Assembly (NCBI RefSeq): GCF_023017105.1
Contig: NZ_JALKEV010000001.1
Span: 558,001 to 622,000, forward strand
Reading direction: 5' to 3'
Source: Halalkalibacter sp. APA_J-10(15)
GTDB taxonomy: Bacteria; Bacillota; Bacilli; Bacillales; Bacillaceae_D
DNA length: 64,000 nucleotides
Below are positions 37,869 to 47,274 of this stretch, one piece after another. The notes under the pieces are model-generated. The model was not told the DNA's origin. It was given only the letters and a program-made list of their open reading frames with translations, and made no database searches. Each line of letters begins with the position of its first letter. Within the stretch, counting starts at the first letter, position 1. The position numbers were made by a program, and so were the translations under genes.

Positions 37869-38717
37869 TTCCTCTCTTTTTTACTGAATTACTTAGATTT
37901 AACTAATGCTACAATTCCCCTTCCCTTTTAACACTTCTGCTCTAATTCGATAAACAGAAACTTTTGAAACCTATGTTTTTTTATAAACCCGTAATGCTAT
38001 GACCAACGCTTAAATTCTGACAACCTCGTCATAAACAATTTTTTTCCTGATCTATAGCTTCTTTGTGTTACTTGTTTTCCAAATATACACTTCCAATAAT
38101 GTTTAACAATCTCAATACCTTCTCGATTGAATTCCATACCTAACTTTACGTCCTAATAAATGATTTCACAATCGCTCCTTTATTCAACTGATCTGACAAA
38201 CAATATCAAGCCCCTTATTGGAAACACGAGCAATTATCCATAAAAGTCATTTCATAAACCATCTCAAACCACCTTATTATCCTACAACCCGTTCTAGACA
38301 ATATTTATTCCTTATAGATTGCCCCTTTTTTAATGTAGTTTAAGAGCAACCTCCCAAACCAACAAAGAAAAGTCTTATTTAACCTTAAATTACTATTTAT
38401 GGTTTAGATGTGAATTTAGAGATATTTTTAAGTATACAGTAAAATGATTAAATCAAAAGTTATTTTTTTCTTTATTTACTCGATTTACTCCATAATACCT
38501 ATGACAAAAACAAAGGTTTCACTAATAAGAATGTTGACATCATACATACTAAGGTTAAACATTCAAAGAACGCTAGTGGGTTCAATTAACTAATTGTCTC
38601 AAAATGGAATAGCAACTACATCTGTTGCTAGTATAGTTTCATTGATACATCTGATTTTTTTGTAAAACCTATCTAAATTGTTAAAAATAAGTATATATGA
38701 ATGGGTAATCAGAATAG
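37869..38717. other. Long AT-rich stretch without a recognised gene
   Basis: No open frame above 60 codons on either strand. On the minus strand between about 37920 and 38280 there are short coding-like pieces broken by stops, for instance MEFNREGIEIVKHYWK, which could be a decayed transposase or recombinase, but family motifs are missing. Confidence 0.3.
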
Positions 38718-38825
38718 GAATACTACGAAGAACTCAAGAAGATCGTGGACGGACTTTATCAATCAGATAGTTCTGTAAATGATTTAAGCAGCGAATATGG
38801 TGTATCAGAATTAAGTCTGGTTTAA
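38718..38825 (+). pseudogene. IS3-family OrfA remnant
   Basis: One open stretch reads EYYEELKKIVDGLYQSDSSV followed by NDLSSEYGVSELSLV and a stop. This is the helix-turn-helix segment of IS3/IS150-type OrfA proteins. No OrfB follows and the start is missing. Confidence 0.6.
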
Positions 38826-38992
38826 TCCTTCATACTGACTTAAGAACTAAGATAACTCCTGTATCAAAGAATCGTTTCATTCCATCTAAAAGAAAGAAAA
38901 AGCACACCATTGTAAACGCCAGAATAAAGTGGCTCTTACGCAATTTTGGTGAAAACCTACGAATTTTTCATTGAATGCATGGATTAATTTTT

Positions 38993-39228
38993 TTACAGTC
39001 TATAAAGAATTCGCTTTTTAAGAGAGTTAAACTTGCGTCCATATAACAATCGCTTTATGTTTTTTAAACGATTAATATGCCCTTCCAAAATGGCATTATT
39101 GTAGGTATAAGTTAAGGCTGTTCGGATAGAATTCTTTTCTTCCCGTAGTTTTATTATAAATAAAACAATGTCCTTTAGCTTATAGTTCTTCTCCGTCGAA
39201 AGTAAATAGTGCCGAAGAAATTTCAGTG
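38993..39228 (-). pseudogene. ISL3-type transposase C-terminal fragment
   Basis: The frame contains NNAILEGHINRLKNIKRLLYG and RKFNSLKKRILYRL, the C-terminal signature of ISL3/IS1096-type transposases. The sequence is different from the ISL3 copy at 31577, so it derives from another element. Directly abutted by an IS4-type fragment on the other strand. Confidence 0.7.
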
Positions 39229-39492
39229 ATGTATAAATCACGCTGGGCCATTGAGTTGTTTTTCAAATGGATTAAGCAGCATCTCAATTTAAAAAAATTC
39301 TACGGTCAAAGTGAATGGGCTATCCAAAATCAAGTGTTTATCGCATTAATCGTTTTTTGCCTACATGTTCTCATTCAACTCGAGATGAAAAGCAAGCGAA
39401 AAACCTTACAAATCAGTCGTTATCTAAGAGCTGCTTTGTGGAAGCCGGCACATATTTGGCTTCGGAAAATTGAAGGAAAAGCCATTCCTTAA
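39226..39492 (+). pseudogene. IS4-family transposase C-terminal fragment
   Basis: The frame reads YKSRWAIELFFKWIKQHLNL, then KKFYGQSEWAIQNQVFIALIV and ends with LWKPAHIWLRK. The YxxRWxIELFFKWIKQ motif holds the catalytic Glu (Y-x2-R-x3-E-x6-K) of IS4 transposases. N-terminal two thirds are missing. Confidence 0.8.
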
Positions 39493-39966
39493 TAAAGAAT
39501 CAGTCGTTGTCACTAATGTCTAATTATAAATAATTTTCCAAATGGATGGAGCCACCTCAAACTGGGTATTTACCTTTTTGCTCTAAGCAGGATGAATATA
39601 GAAACTGAAAATTCAGTCAAATTTCACGCAACACTAGTGAGTAAATGGGGATTAAATAAAGTATAAAATTTCGAAAATTCAACAAAAACCCGTAAAGAAA
39701 AGTTCTCTGCTGAAAATAAACGAATACGCTGAATCTAGAGTAGTCGTCATAAACTCAAAAACTCGTTGCACGGCTGCAAGTATAAATTAATTGTAAGCTA
39801 ATTGGTTCGGGTCGTTATGTAATTCATCTGGGATTTTGACACTATTATCTATAAATGAAGCACCTTTATCTTACTATAGATGTTAATTGCACTATTTTAA
39901 GTACCAATAGAAATAGTTGAAATTGGTTAAATGAAGAAAAGAACGACATATTTACGATTAAAGAAT

Positions 39967-40090
39967 GAGTGTAGTCAAATTTTAGTGTGCTTAAGCAGAG
40001 GCTTTAAGATGACTTCAGTCTTATGAAACGACTTTAGTCGTAGACATTTTATGTCCAAATCCACCTGCTTTAGCAGATGGTCGTTTAAGT
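39967..40090 (+). repeat. Solo IS200/IS605-type end with serial hairpins
   Basis: The segment 39967-40041 is repeated in inverted orientation at 45829-45920, beyond the stop of the tnpA remnant. It carries a palindromic ACGACTTTAGTCGT and a diverged form of the AAGACTTCAGTCTT hairpin. Next to it, CCACCTGCTTTAGCAGATGG forms a third hairpin that recurs at 47156-47192. The wider gap 39493-40153 holds nothing else recognised. Confidence 0.55.
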
Positions 40091-40153
40091 AAGTAGTCAG
40101 TAATGTACACTTAGATGAAAATAAAGCCACTGGTTCTATGGGCGGATAGTTAC

Positions 40154-40925
40154 TTATGTAAACAACTTACTCCAAGTATTTTTACCTGCAATACCATCTA
40201 CAGATAGCTGATTAGCACGTTGAAACTTTCTAACTGCTTTATCGGTAACTTTCCCAAATATACCATTAAATGGATTGAGCTTGAATCCAGCGATATACAG
40301 TGAAGCTTGCAACACTCTTGTTAAGTGGCCAATAGTCCCTTTACGGACAATTACTAAAGAGCTACGAGTTTTAGGTCCCATAATACCATCCACAGCTAAA
40401 CCGGCTTTAACTTGTTTATTAAGTTCTGCTTGTAGCACTTTAATAAACGTCTTTTTAGTTATTGGCCCAGCAAAACCATCAACTGGGATCTTATAACCAT
40501 ATTCTACGATCCACTCTTGTATTTGTCTGGTAAACGTATCGTCTTTTGAAACGCTAGGCTTACTTGTTTGTAAAGGAAGTGATGTTGGTGTTTAGGATCC
40601 AACTTTGCGAACTAGGTTAGGTTTGGATCCATTACGTAGCTGTGGGAGGCTTAAACCGCCTGTCATCTGTAAGCGAGGATAATCTTTAAAGCTAGTCCAA
40701 TCACCTCCCCATTCAAAGCCTAATGATTTTGCAACAGCTGCAACTTTTCTCCAATCATCGTGTACTGTCCACAGGGCTGTTGCGCCATCGTTACTTACGA
40801 AGAAATAATCCACTGCTAAGCCAAAATTATGATAAGATTGACCACCTTTAGCATTTGTAAGGATGTTACCGCAATTGTGTGACCTTTTGTATATAATCGA
40901 TTTTGTTCAGCGATTGAACATAATT
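40154..40925 (-). pseudogene. Broken M15 peptidase (L-Ala-D-Glu endolysin, CwlK/phage type) with PG-binding modules
   Basis: On the minus strand an N-terminally truncated peptidase reads EQNRLYTKGHTIAV, shifts frame near 40875, continues as GGQSYHNFGLAVDYFF and KSLGFEWGGDWTSFKDYPRLQ (the H-x-D and metal-site region of M15 enzymes) and meets a TAA near 40592. The same frame then resumes with a linker and three peptidoglycan-binding segments (VDGFAGPITKKT, VDGIMGPKTRSS, VDGIAGKNTWSKLF). So one frameshift, one in-frame stop and loss of the start disable it. It lies directly downstream of a holin-like gene, as in prophage lysis modules. Confidence 0.8.
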
Positions 40926-41000
40926 AATCATTAAACGAAAACTAGCAATTACAAACTCAAAATCAAAGACTTTATGACGGTCTTTAGTCAATTATTATAC

Positions 41001-41294
41001 TTATAATTCAATATCTATACCAAAGATGGAGGCGATTATTAGGATTGCTCCGCCGACAATCCATAGTAGTCTTTTTAATAATTCTTTATTTTGTTCCCTT
41101 AAATAATTTTGTTGCTCAGTCATTACTTTTATTAATTGTTTTGTATTGCTATCTTGCATTCTAATGACAGTTTGTTGCTTAGTATTACTTTCCTGCATAA
41201 TTTTTTGAATAGAATCGATTTTAATATCAACTTCATTACTCCCTTTTTTTAGCTCTTCTATCAGTGTTTCTATGTTTTTTGTTTTGTTCTCCAT
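41001..41294 (-). CDS. Holin-like / XhlA-type coiled-coil protein with C-terminal membrane span
   Basis: 97 residues from the ATG at 41294: a long coiled coil with an internal repeat (KIMQESNTKQQTV, RMQDSNTKQLIKV) and a C-terminal membrane span (LLWIVGGAILIIASIFG). This is the plan of BhlA/XhlA holin-associated proteins of Bacillus phages. The frame is open upstream to at least 41446 with similar coiled-coil sequence, and the only good ribosome site (GAGGAGG near 41434) precedes an ATT, not an ATG. So either a rare ATT start is used, or the gene lost its true start. It lies just before the broken M15 lysin. Confidence 0.5.
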   Translation of the reverse strand: MENKTKNIETLIEELKKGSNEVDIKIDSIQKIMQESNTKQQTVIRMQDSNTKQLIKVMTEQQNYLREQNKELLKRLLWIVGGAILIIASIFGIDIEL

Positions 41295-41661
41295 TGTAGT
41301 TAGTCTTAAATGTGTATCATCAACTAATTCATTTCTTTGTTCAATTTCTAGTTTAATCTCAGTAATTTCAAATTTAATTGATTGAATTTCTTTTTCTAAG
41401 TCTTCTATGGTTAAATTTTTAATAAGCCCTTCCTCCTCTTGAACAGTTAATGTGCTTAAAATGTAGTTTATTAAGCTGAAATGTGACTGTCTCTTTTTGG
41501 CTTAACTGGCCCTTACTCACTTCTCAACGCAAAGGATTAATCGAAACGACTTTTTTCTCCAATTGAAGTCGCTTTCCCAGGTTTACAGAAAACTCGATGA
41601 TGAATTGTCTCTAATACGTAACCGCATGCATGAAGTTATTCAACTAACCTTTCCAGAAATG

Positions 41662-41979
41662 GACATAATCATAATATGATTATCTCAGGATTAGAAGAAG
41701 CTACCATTACCAATTCTGTCGTTGTTGAGGGCATCTGGAAACTTTCTGTATAGGTTCCGAAGTGTCGTCATACATGTCTTTATTGCGATAACAGAACCAA
41801 CTGTGTTCATGATTACAGGATTCAGAAGGTCAAACATCTTAAGGTGTTTGAATGAATGACGATGATGTATGACCGTTTCCGAATGAGAAACATACTGTAT
41901 CATCAATGGAAACGCATACCGGTATATATAGGTTAATGGGCAGGCGGAAACTGCCTACCAAAACATTTGACTTAGAGCT
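41662..41979 (+). mobile_element. Internally deleted ISL3 derivative
   Basis: The first 220 bases match the 5' coding part of the ISL3 copy at 31700-31900 and the last 100 bases match its 3' end (through CATCAATGGAAAC and TTGACTTAGAGC). The junction is at about 41878 (GACCG|TTTCCGAATG). About 0.9 kb of the transposase gene is deleted and the left terminal repeat is missing. Confidence 0.75.
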
Positions 41980-41989
41980 TATGAATGTT

Positions 41990-42400
41990 CCCGAACACAA
42001 GTTGGGGCAAAGTACATATTAAACCCATCTAGCTCGGATTCATTTTTCTTATTGTAAGCAATCACGGATTGCGCTCCCATTTGATAAATCTGTTAGCTGG
42101 ATAATCGTAACCTGCATCAAGTAGACTAAATGAAATTGGTCGTTCAGAAAGACACTCTTGCATTCCCTTTAATAAAGGGATAGCCACTTTTCCATCATAA
42201 GCTTGTATTTGAAGTCATTTTTCTTTCTCTTCTTTTGGTTTGCGACCGCGCCTTTTGGGTTTAGATTTAAATTTTTATTCTTTTGATGGGGCTTGATCTC
42301 TGTCTTCAATAGAGGGAACCTAAAATCCCAAAGAAACCTTTTAGTGACAAGCGAGCAGGTCATAGCTGCATAATTAATCTAAACAGGCGCGTCACCAACT
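41990..42400 (-). pseudogene. Decayed DDE transposase
   Basis: On the minus strand the pieces KVAIPLLKGMQECLSERPIS, FSLLDAGYDYPANRF and, in another frame, VIAYNKKNESELDGFN and FAPTCVREHS show a DDE transposase of the IS4/IS1182 kind with multiple frameshifts. The LLDAGYD motif is the second catalytic Asp region. Confidence 0.55.
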
Positions 42401-42483
42401 CATTCGACATTTAGGGAGTACTCCTTTTTGTGTCTGGAAATCCTTATGAGACTAAGAGTTCAAATTATGAAATTTACTCAATA

Positions 42484-43161
42484 TTAAAAAGAATAACCAT
42501 TTGCTAATAAGTAGTGATAAAAGGAATCTCTGGAACGTTGAACAAGTTTACGCATTTTATTACTATAAGTGAGATCTTCTCCAGAAACCTTAGCTAAATC
42601 TTTTCCATTGAATCCTTGATATAATAGATAAATGATTTTACCATATCGATTATGTTCTTTATAAAAAGAAGAAATATAATCAATTAAACTCATATTAATG
42701 TATTCTCTCTCTGTAGAAATTGAGCTGAATAAAAAATCAACTTTGTTATTAAAGGTATCCTCATCATTACTGTAATATAAACTTTCCCATCTACCCTTAC
42801 TGTAGTTTTTATTATTTTTATCAGAACTATCACTTTTCACTTCATAATTTCTCCATACAGTAGCTTCAGCTATTCGAAATCTATATGATACTAACGAAAC
42901 AAGACTGCCTCTTTCAGGAGAGTATGCTAATATACAATCCCAAAGCGATAGATTAAAAGTAGAAATAAAGTCTTCAATAGGAATATACACATTAGTGATT
43001 TTAGCTCTTTGTTGAGCATTATGAGAACAACGGTATATGTAACGCTCCATTAAATTATAAATTTCATGAAAAAGTAATTGTTTATTTTCAATATCACTTT
43101 CTCTTAAAACCTGTAAAGCTAATTTTTCAACCTCAGACCATAATATTTTATTTTTATCCAA
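42484..43161 (-). CDS. Sigma-70-like regulator, orphan
   Basis: 225 residues. The middle part (NVYIPIEDFISTFNLSLWDC, ILAYSPERGSLVSLVSYRFRIAE) resembles sigma region 2 as found in phage-like and YlaC/SigI-like sigma factors, and the C-terminus (GKIIYLLYQGFNGKDLAKVSG...MRKLVQRSRDSFYHYL) resembles region 4 with a helix-turn-helix. TTG start at 43161 is six bases after GAGGTG. It is divergent from the SigO/RsoA-like pair, sharing a 270-base promoter region, which suggests cross-regulation. Low overall similarity to classical sigma factors; it could be a DNA-binding protein only. Confidence 0.6.
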   Translation of the reverse strand: MDKNKILWSEVEKLALQVLRESDIENKQLLFHEIYNLMERYIYRCSHNAQQRAKITNVYIPIEDFISTFNLSLWDCILAYSPERGSLVSLVSYRFRIAEATVWRNYEVKSDSSDKNNKNYSKGRWESLYYSNDEDTFNNKVDFLFSSISTEREYINMSLIDYISSFYKEHNRYGKIIYLLYQGFNGKDLAKVSGEDLTYSNKMRKLVQRSRDSFYHYLLANGYSF

Positions 43162-43434
43162 TTCTACACCTCATTTAGAATTCATCTAAAAAGAAATGTA
43201 GAAGGATTTGTAAATTTGTGACATAAAATCAGAATAATATATATGCAAACATATTTAAACAATTTCATCCTAATTATAGTAAATTTTAAAAGACTAAAAT
43301 ACTGTCTCTGACAGCCAAAATAAGATTTAAAATCACTTATACCGTTTTCCGCCTACAACTTTATACACCATGAAAAATACAGTCACAACTCTAATTATTT
43401 TTTTACATTTAAATAAAAAATTGGAGTTGATAAC

Positions 43435-44007
43435 ATGGGAATCCATAATAATTGTAAGAACGTAACTAATGAGTTTTTAGAATTACCTGTCATAAAAAGT
43501 TTTTTAAGTCATCATTGTTACAGGTCATTATTTGAAAGAGCCTTAGAAAATCCTTCATTGAATAATTGCCAATTGCTAGACCGTGAATTTAAAGACTATT
43601 TCACAAATATTAAAATGATATCTTATATTGAGAAGCTAATAACAGGGTACACATATGATTACAAAAAAAAAATTTCAAGAATAAATAGAAATGAAATATC
43701 CGCTTCAATGACTCTAGATTCTGAGGGGGGAATTGAAATATTAAATACTTTAAAAGGTGGCTGTGTTTATACAGATTATAATTCTATGATTGAGAAGAAG
43801 GGGGAATTGAATGAATTAATTACAAATGAAAAATTATCAAAATTAATAGAGAAATTAAATCCGTTGGAAAAAAAAGTAATAATCTTAATTTTTGTTTACC
43901 AGTTAAAGAATAATGAAGTGGGAAATTTTTTACACATTTCTACTTCTTTAGTATCTTATTATAAAAGAAAAATATTAAAGCAATTAAAAGGAGAAATGAG
44001 ATGTTAA
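43435..44007 (+). CDS. SigO (YvrI)-like sigma factor subunit carrying region 4
   Basis: 190 residues. The N-terminal part (FLELPVIKSFLSHHC, LERALENPSLNN, LDREFKDYFTNIKMISYIEKLI) matches a Bacillus family of split sigma factors related to SigO. The C-terminus is sigma region 4: LNPLEKKVIILIFVYQLKNN followed by a helix-turn-helix and YYKRKILKQLK. Region 2 is missing and is instead encoded by the next gene, which overlaps by seven bases. In B. subtilis SigO and RsoA together form a working sigma factor. GGAG lies eight bases before the ATG. Confidence 0.7.
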   Translation: MGIHNNCKNVTNEFLELPVIKSFLSHHCYRSLFERALENPSLNNCQLLDREFKDYFTNIKMISYIEKLITGYTYDYKKKISRINRNEISASMTLDSEGGIEILNTLKGGCVYTDYNSMIEKKGELNELITNEKLSKLIEKLNPLEKKVIILIFVYQLKNNEVGNFLHISTSLVSYYKRKILKQLKGEMRC

Positions 44008-44216
44008 ACAAGGATTTAATTAAACACAACTCTTATGAAGAGATTTTACAAAGATTCAAACCAAAAATAAAGAAGACAATACAAGCTATTCCAATAAATC
44101 AGAGAGGGGATCTTGAGCAAGAAATAATGATAAAGCTATTTGACAAAATGGATACCATCAAAAACATTAATGCACCTGGTTTTTTTGAATTAAAAGATAA
44201 AATGGTTAAAAAATAG
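44001..44216 (+). CDS. RsoA-like sigma region 2 subunit
   Basis: 71 residues. YEEILQRFKPKIKKTIQAIP and RGDLEQEIMIKLFDKM are typical of sigma region 2 (core RNA polymerase binding), as in the 79-residue RsoA. It overlaps the upstream SigO-like gene by seven bases and has its own AAGGAG site seven bases before the ATG, so both subunits are made in step. Slightly shorter than RsoA at the C-terminus. A good terminator follows at 44392. Confidence 0.7.
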   Translation: MLNKDLIKHNSYEEILQRFKPKIKKTIQAIPINQRGDLEQEIMIKLFDKMDTIKNINAPGFFELKDKMVKK

Positions 44217-44391
44217 AAGGTTACAGTCAAATTATAGCGATAATTTATATATTTACATTGTTAACAATACCAGATCCATAAAACCAGTTTTACTGGTCAT
44301 AGACCTAGCATTTTGCTGATACTTCCGAAAAGTCAAAAATAGATGCTGTTACCTATCAGATAAAGGCAATTGCGACATTGTAACAAAATCT

Positions 44392-44437
44392 GTGTAAGTA
44401 AGTAGTGCACACGGCTCTTACTTACACGTTTTTTTTT
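44392..44437 (+). terminator. Terminator of the split-sigma operon
   Basis: GTGTAAGTAAG pairs perfectly with CTTACTTACAC over a 14-base loop, followed by a run of nine T. The stretch from 44217 to the terminator shows no gene. Confidence 0.85.
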
Positions 44438-44467
44438 AATATTTATAAATCTAAGGGAGTGTTTAAA

Positions 44468-44635
44468 GTGGTAAAATCAAAAAGTGACCCCTTACTCCGT
44501 AGAATTAGCTAACAAGATTAGTGAACAATGCCAACTAGAATCAGTTGAAGATATGCAAAATGAGTAAAAAGATATTTTGGGCCTCATGTTCGAATCCATG
44601 CTTAAAGAGGAGATGGATCGACATTTAGGCTACAA
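44468..44635 (+). pseudogene. IS256-family transposase N-terminal remnant
   Basis: Frames read VTPYSVELANKISEQCQL and, after an in-frame stop, KDILGLMFESMLKEEMDRHLGY. The ML-x-EM-x-x-HLGY motif is diagnostic of IS256/mutator transposases. The element is cut off exactly at HLGY by the IS1182-type remnant on the other strand. Confidence 0.7.
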
Positions 44636-45819
44636 CCTTTCGTTGGTTGGGACACCAGTAGAAATCGTCCTTCTCAACATAATTCCAATTATGATGAGGA
44701 GGGTACTCTTTCTTTGAAAAGGATGGCTTTTGTTCTTGACGAAACGTGTAATAGGGGATCAGTGCTTTGAATGGTTCTTCTTCCATTGCGACATAATTTG
44801 ATTCACTACCGTAACCAGCATCGGTAATTAATGTATCTGGCAGGGAGCCCACTTTCTTTTAGAGCTCCAACATGCGGTTCAAGACACCGTGTGTCAGTTG
44901 GGTTGCGGTGAAGAGTATGAAAAAGAATAAATTGATTTTGAGTTCCAACTTGCCAGTTGAAACCAACTTTTAGTTGCCCATTGCTCAATGGTTATCTTTC
45001 TTACGCATAAACGTTGCGTCATGATCAATTTTTGAATAACTATTGCGCTCGCCAAAAAGCTTAAAAGATTCCTCATATTTTAAAACGTGGAAGAAATCGG
45101 TCGTCATTTTCCTATGAAGCTTTTTGAGAGGCTTCGATTCTCTTTTTTTAATTTTCTTAGCTTCTCTGTTTTGAGTATGTTCGATTTCTGCTTTTTTTTC
45201 TGTAATTCCTCTTCAATGGATTGGACAACTACTTGAAGAGCTTCGCTAGAAATACGTGGCTTTTCAAACATGACATCTTCTTGTTTGATCTGAGCTGTAT
45301 CGACTTCAATCTGTTCTTGGATAGGTTGAAGCATTTCTTCCATTTTAATTTGAAGTTCTTCCTCATAGTTAATGATGCTCTTTTTCCAAACAAAGGAGTA
45401 CTTATTGGCATTGGCTTCCATTTTAGTTCCGTCCAGAAAATATGATTTCCCGTCTACATAGCCCTCTTCAATGAGTAGACAAGTTAGTTCTGAAAACACG
45501 GTTTCAATTGACGGCTTTAACCGTTCTGAACGGAAACGGTTAATCGTTCGAAAGTCGGGTGTTTGTTGAGCTGCAATCCACATCATTGGGAGATTTTCTT
45601 GTGGACCTTCGCAATCTCTCGGCAAGAAAACATCTTTTGCGTATACGCATAAAGTATAATTTTGGTCATCATTTTCGGATGATAAGCGGGTCGACCGCCT
45701 TTATATGCTTTTAAGAAAAGATCATCGTGCAAGGAATTGACCATGTCATTTACCACACGAACGACGTGGTTGTCTGGAATTATATCGGAGAAATCCATAG
45801 GAAGAACTAATTGATTCAT
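44632..45819 (-). pseudogene. IS1182-family transposase, frameshifted
   Basis: Minus-strand pieces from N- to C-terminus: LVLPMDFSDIIPDNHVVRVV and GGRPAYHPKMMTKIILYAYT; then QQTPDFRTINRFRSERL and GKSYFLDGTKMEANANKYSF (DDE first Asp); then QLKVGFNWQVGTQNQF; then LPDTLITDAGYGSESNYVA (second Asp). Frame changes occur near 45600, 45100, 44980 and 44850 and the C-terminal end is missing. All parts follow the IS1182 transposase order. Confidence 0.85.
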
Positions 45820-45828
45820 GTTATACTG

Positions 45829-45920
45829 CTACTACTAAAGTCGTTTTATAAGGTTTCATAAGACTGAAGTCTTCTTAAAGCCTCTGCTTAGGCACACTAA
45901 AATTTGACTACACTCATTCT
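45829..45920 (-). repeat. IS200/IS605-type right end with serial hairpins
   Basis: Inverted copy of 39967-40041. In minus-strand sense it contains the palindrome AAGACTTCAGTCTT followed by an ACGACTTTAGT half-palindrome, downstream of the tnpA remnant. Subterminal hairpins of this kind are the recognition signals of IS200/IS605 elements. Confidence 0.6.
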
Positions 45921-45924
45921 GCAA

Positions 45925-46230
45925 TGAATATCGTTCTTTTCTTAATTGAATGGGTTCGCAATATAATTTCTTATTGCTTCTTTATCTACCGTTCCTACCG
46001 TGGCACAAATATAACCCCTTGCCCAATAAGTGCTGGCCCCAATATTTCTTTTTCAATTCAGGAAATTGATCTTGGAGAAGCCTTGATGATCTTCCTTTTA
46101 GATACTGCATGATTTATTTGGAACAAGGCTTGGTGGACATGATAACAATAAATGGATTTGATCTTTTCCAACATTTCCTTGCAAGATGGTAATTCCTCTT
46201 GCTTCACACCATTGTCTGGTCGAAGACAGC
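45925..46230 (-). pseudogene. IS200/IS605 TnpA (Y1 transposase) remnant
   Basis: On the minus strand, fragments in different frames read YCYHVHQALF, then LSCPPSLVPNKSC in another frame, YWGQHLLGKG, and finally WARGYICATVGTVDKEAIRN followed by YIANPFN and a stop. The WARGYxxxTVG block is the C-terminal signature of IS200 TnpA. Several frameshifts and a missing N-terminus make it inactive. Confidence 0.7.
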
Positions 46231-46539
46231 CCATTTCCCGGGGAGGATGAGTAAGATATTGGTATTAAACCCAGTGATATTCCGGTTGTATCATGTTCTT
46301 TATACAGCTGACTTTCATAAATAAGAGTTCCTAATAACGACTTGCATACGACCTCAACTGGCTACACAGGACATCGGGTGACAAAACGTTAGGCAATGAT
46401 AATTGTGCTGTTTCAAGCAATTGTATAGCTTTTCTTACAGCTCTTGTGGAAGAAATATTCTTAACAATGTTTGATAACCGTTTTTGAATGTTGGAGAATA
46501 AAGTCTGGGGGCTAACTATATTATAACTCTGATTTTTTT
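46231..46539. other. Unassigned stretch, probable decayed gene on the minus strand
   Basis: On the minus strand a piece reads KNISSTRAVRKAIQLLETAQ and continues to SLPNVLSPDVLCSQLRSYAS before a stop, then shifts frame. It looks like former coding sequence but I cannot place it in a family. Confidence 0.3.
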
Positions 46540-46667
46540 GTTATGATGCATGTGCACGTGGCTCCTAACCTGTTTCTTGTTTCGGCAAATTTAAGTATAA
46601 AGGACATTAGGATCTGCGTGTTTTTGCATGGAATTTTCTCCATACTCCAACATTTATTATAGAAACT
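46540..46667 (-). mobile_element. Left-end remnant of the same ISL3 element
   Basis: The reverse complement matches 31577-31707, including GTATGGAGAAAATT, ATGCAAAAA, CAGATCCTAAT and TTTGCCGAAACAAG. Only the non-coding left end is left. It is inverted relative to the copy at 31577, so the two could recombine and invert the 15 kb between them. Confidence 0.7.
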
Positions 46668-47155
46668 AAAAAAAAGCAGAGAGAATTGCAAGTGGAAAAC
46701 TAGAACCCTGAAATTCTCATAAGTTGGTTCTGTACTTGGTGGTAATCAAAAATGAATCCGAACGAAAAGAAATGTGTAAATCTTTACTCTAGGACAATGT
46801 AGCATTATCTATAAAAAGAGCTCTTATATAGAGTCAAATCAATATTATGAACCGTTGTTCCATAAGGAATTGGCTCTCCATTCACACAATATCCGATAGA
46901 CGGAAGTATAAACAGCACGTATTTTTGCTTCCTCTACCTCGAGAGTTAAGCACTTCCATAACCTCTAACAAATACCTATTCTATAAATAATATATGGATA
47001 TTAGGACCAGAAAGAAGAAAATATTTTGATGTGTTCTAAATGTTTATTGAATTGGGTTATATCACTAGTGTTACTTTAAAGAAGATTCAATATTAAAGAT
47101 ACATTGAATTTTCACTAATTTAAAGTCATCTATAATAGATAAGTCAGGTGGAACC
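46668..47155. other. Intergenic stretch, no gene recognised
   Basis: AT-rich sequence with stops in every frame; no hairpins or motifs I can support. Confidence 0.3.
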
Positions 47156-47192
47156 TTGTCCAAATCCATCTGCTTTAGCTGGTGGTCGTTTA
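47156..47192 (+). repeat. IS-end hairpin, second copy
   Basis: GTCCAAATCCATCTGCTTTA and GCTGGTGGTCGTTTAAG repeat the hairpin at 40054-40090 with paired changes in the stem. Confidence 0.45.
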
Positions 47193-47220
47193 AGAATTTA
47201 TAAATGATATTATATAATAT

Positions 47221-47247
47221 GCGACCTTTTTTCCTCTGATACGTCTA
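47221..47247 (+). promoter_or_regulatory. Candidate ECF sigma (autoregulated) promoter
   Basis: GCGACCTT followed after about 15 bases by CGTCTA resembles ECF promoters (xAACxT / CGTC). A similar ACGTCTAA lies before the decayed sigma paralogue at 33436-33443, as expected if both genes are read by their own type of sigma. Confidence 0.4.
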
Positions 47248-47274
47248 ATACATTGAGTAAGGAGAGTGTTAATT

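Noticed and set aside
38993-39241. 82-aa minus-strand frame as an independent small gene
   Set aside because: Its sequence is the C-terminal part of an ISL3-type transposase and has no start signals.
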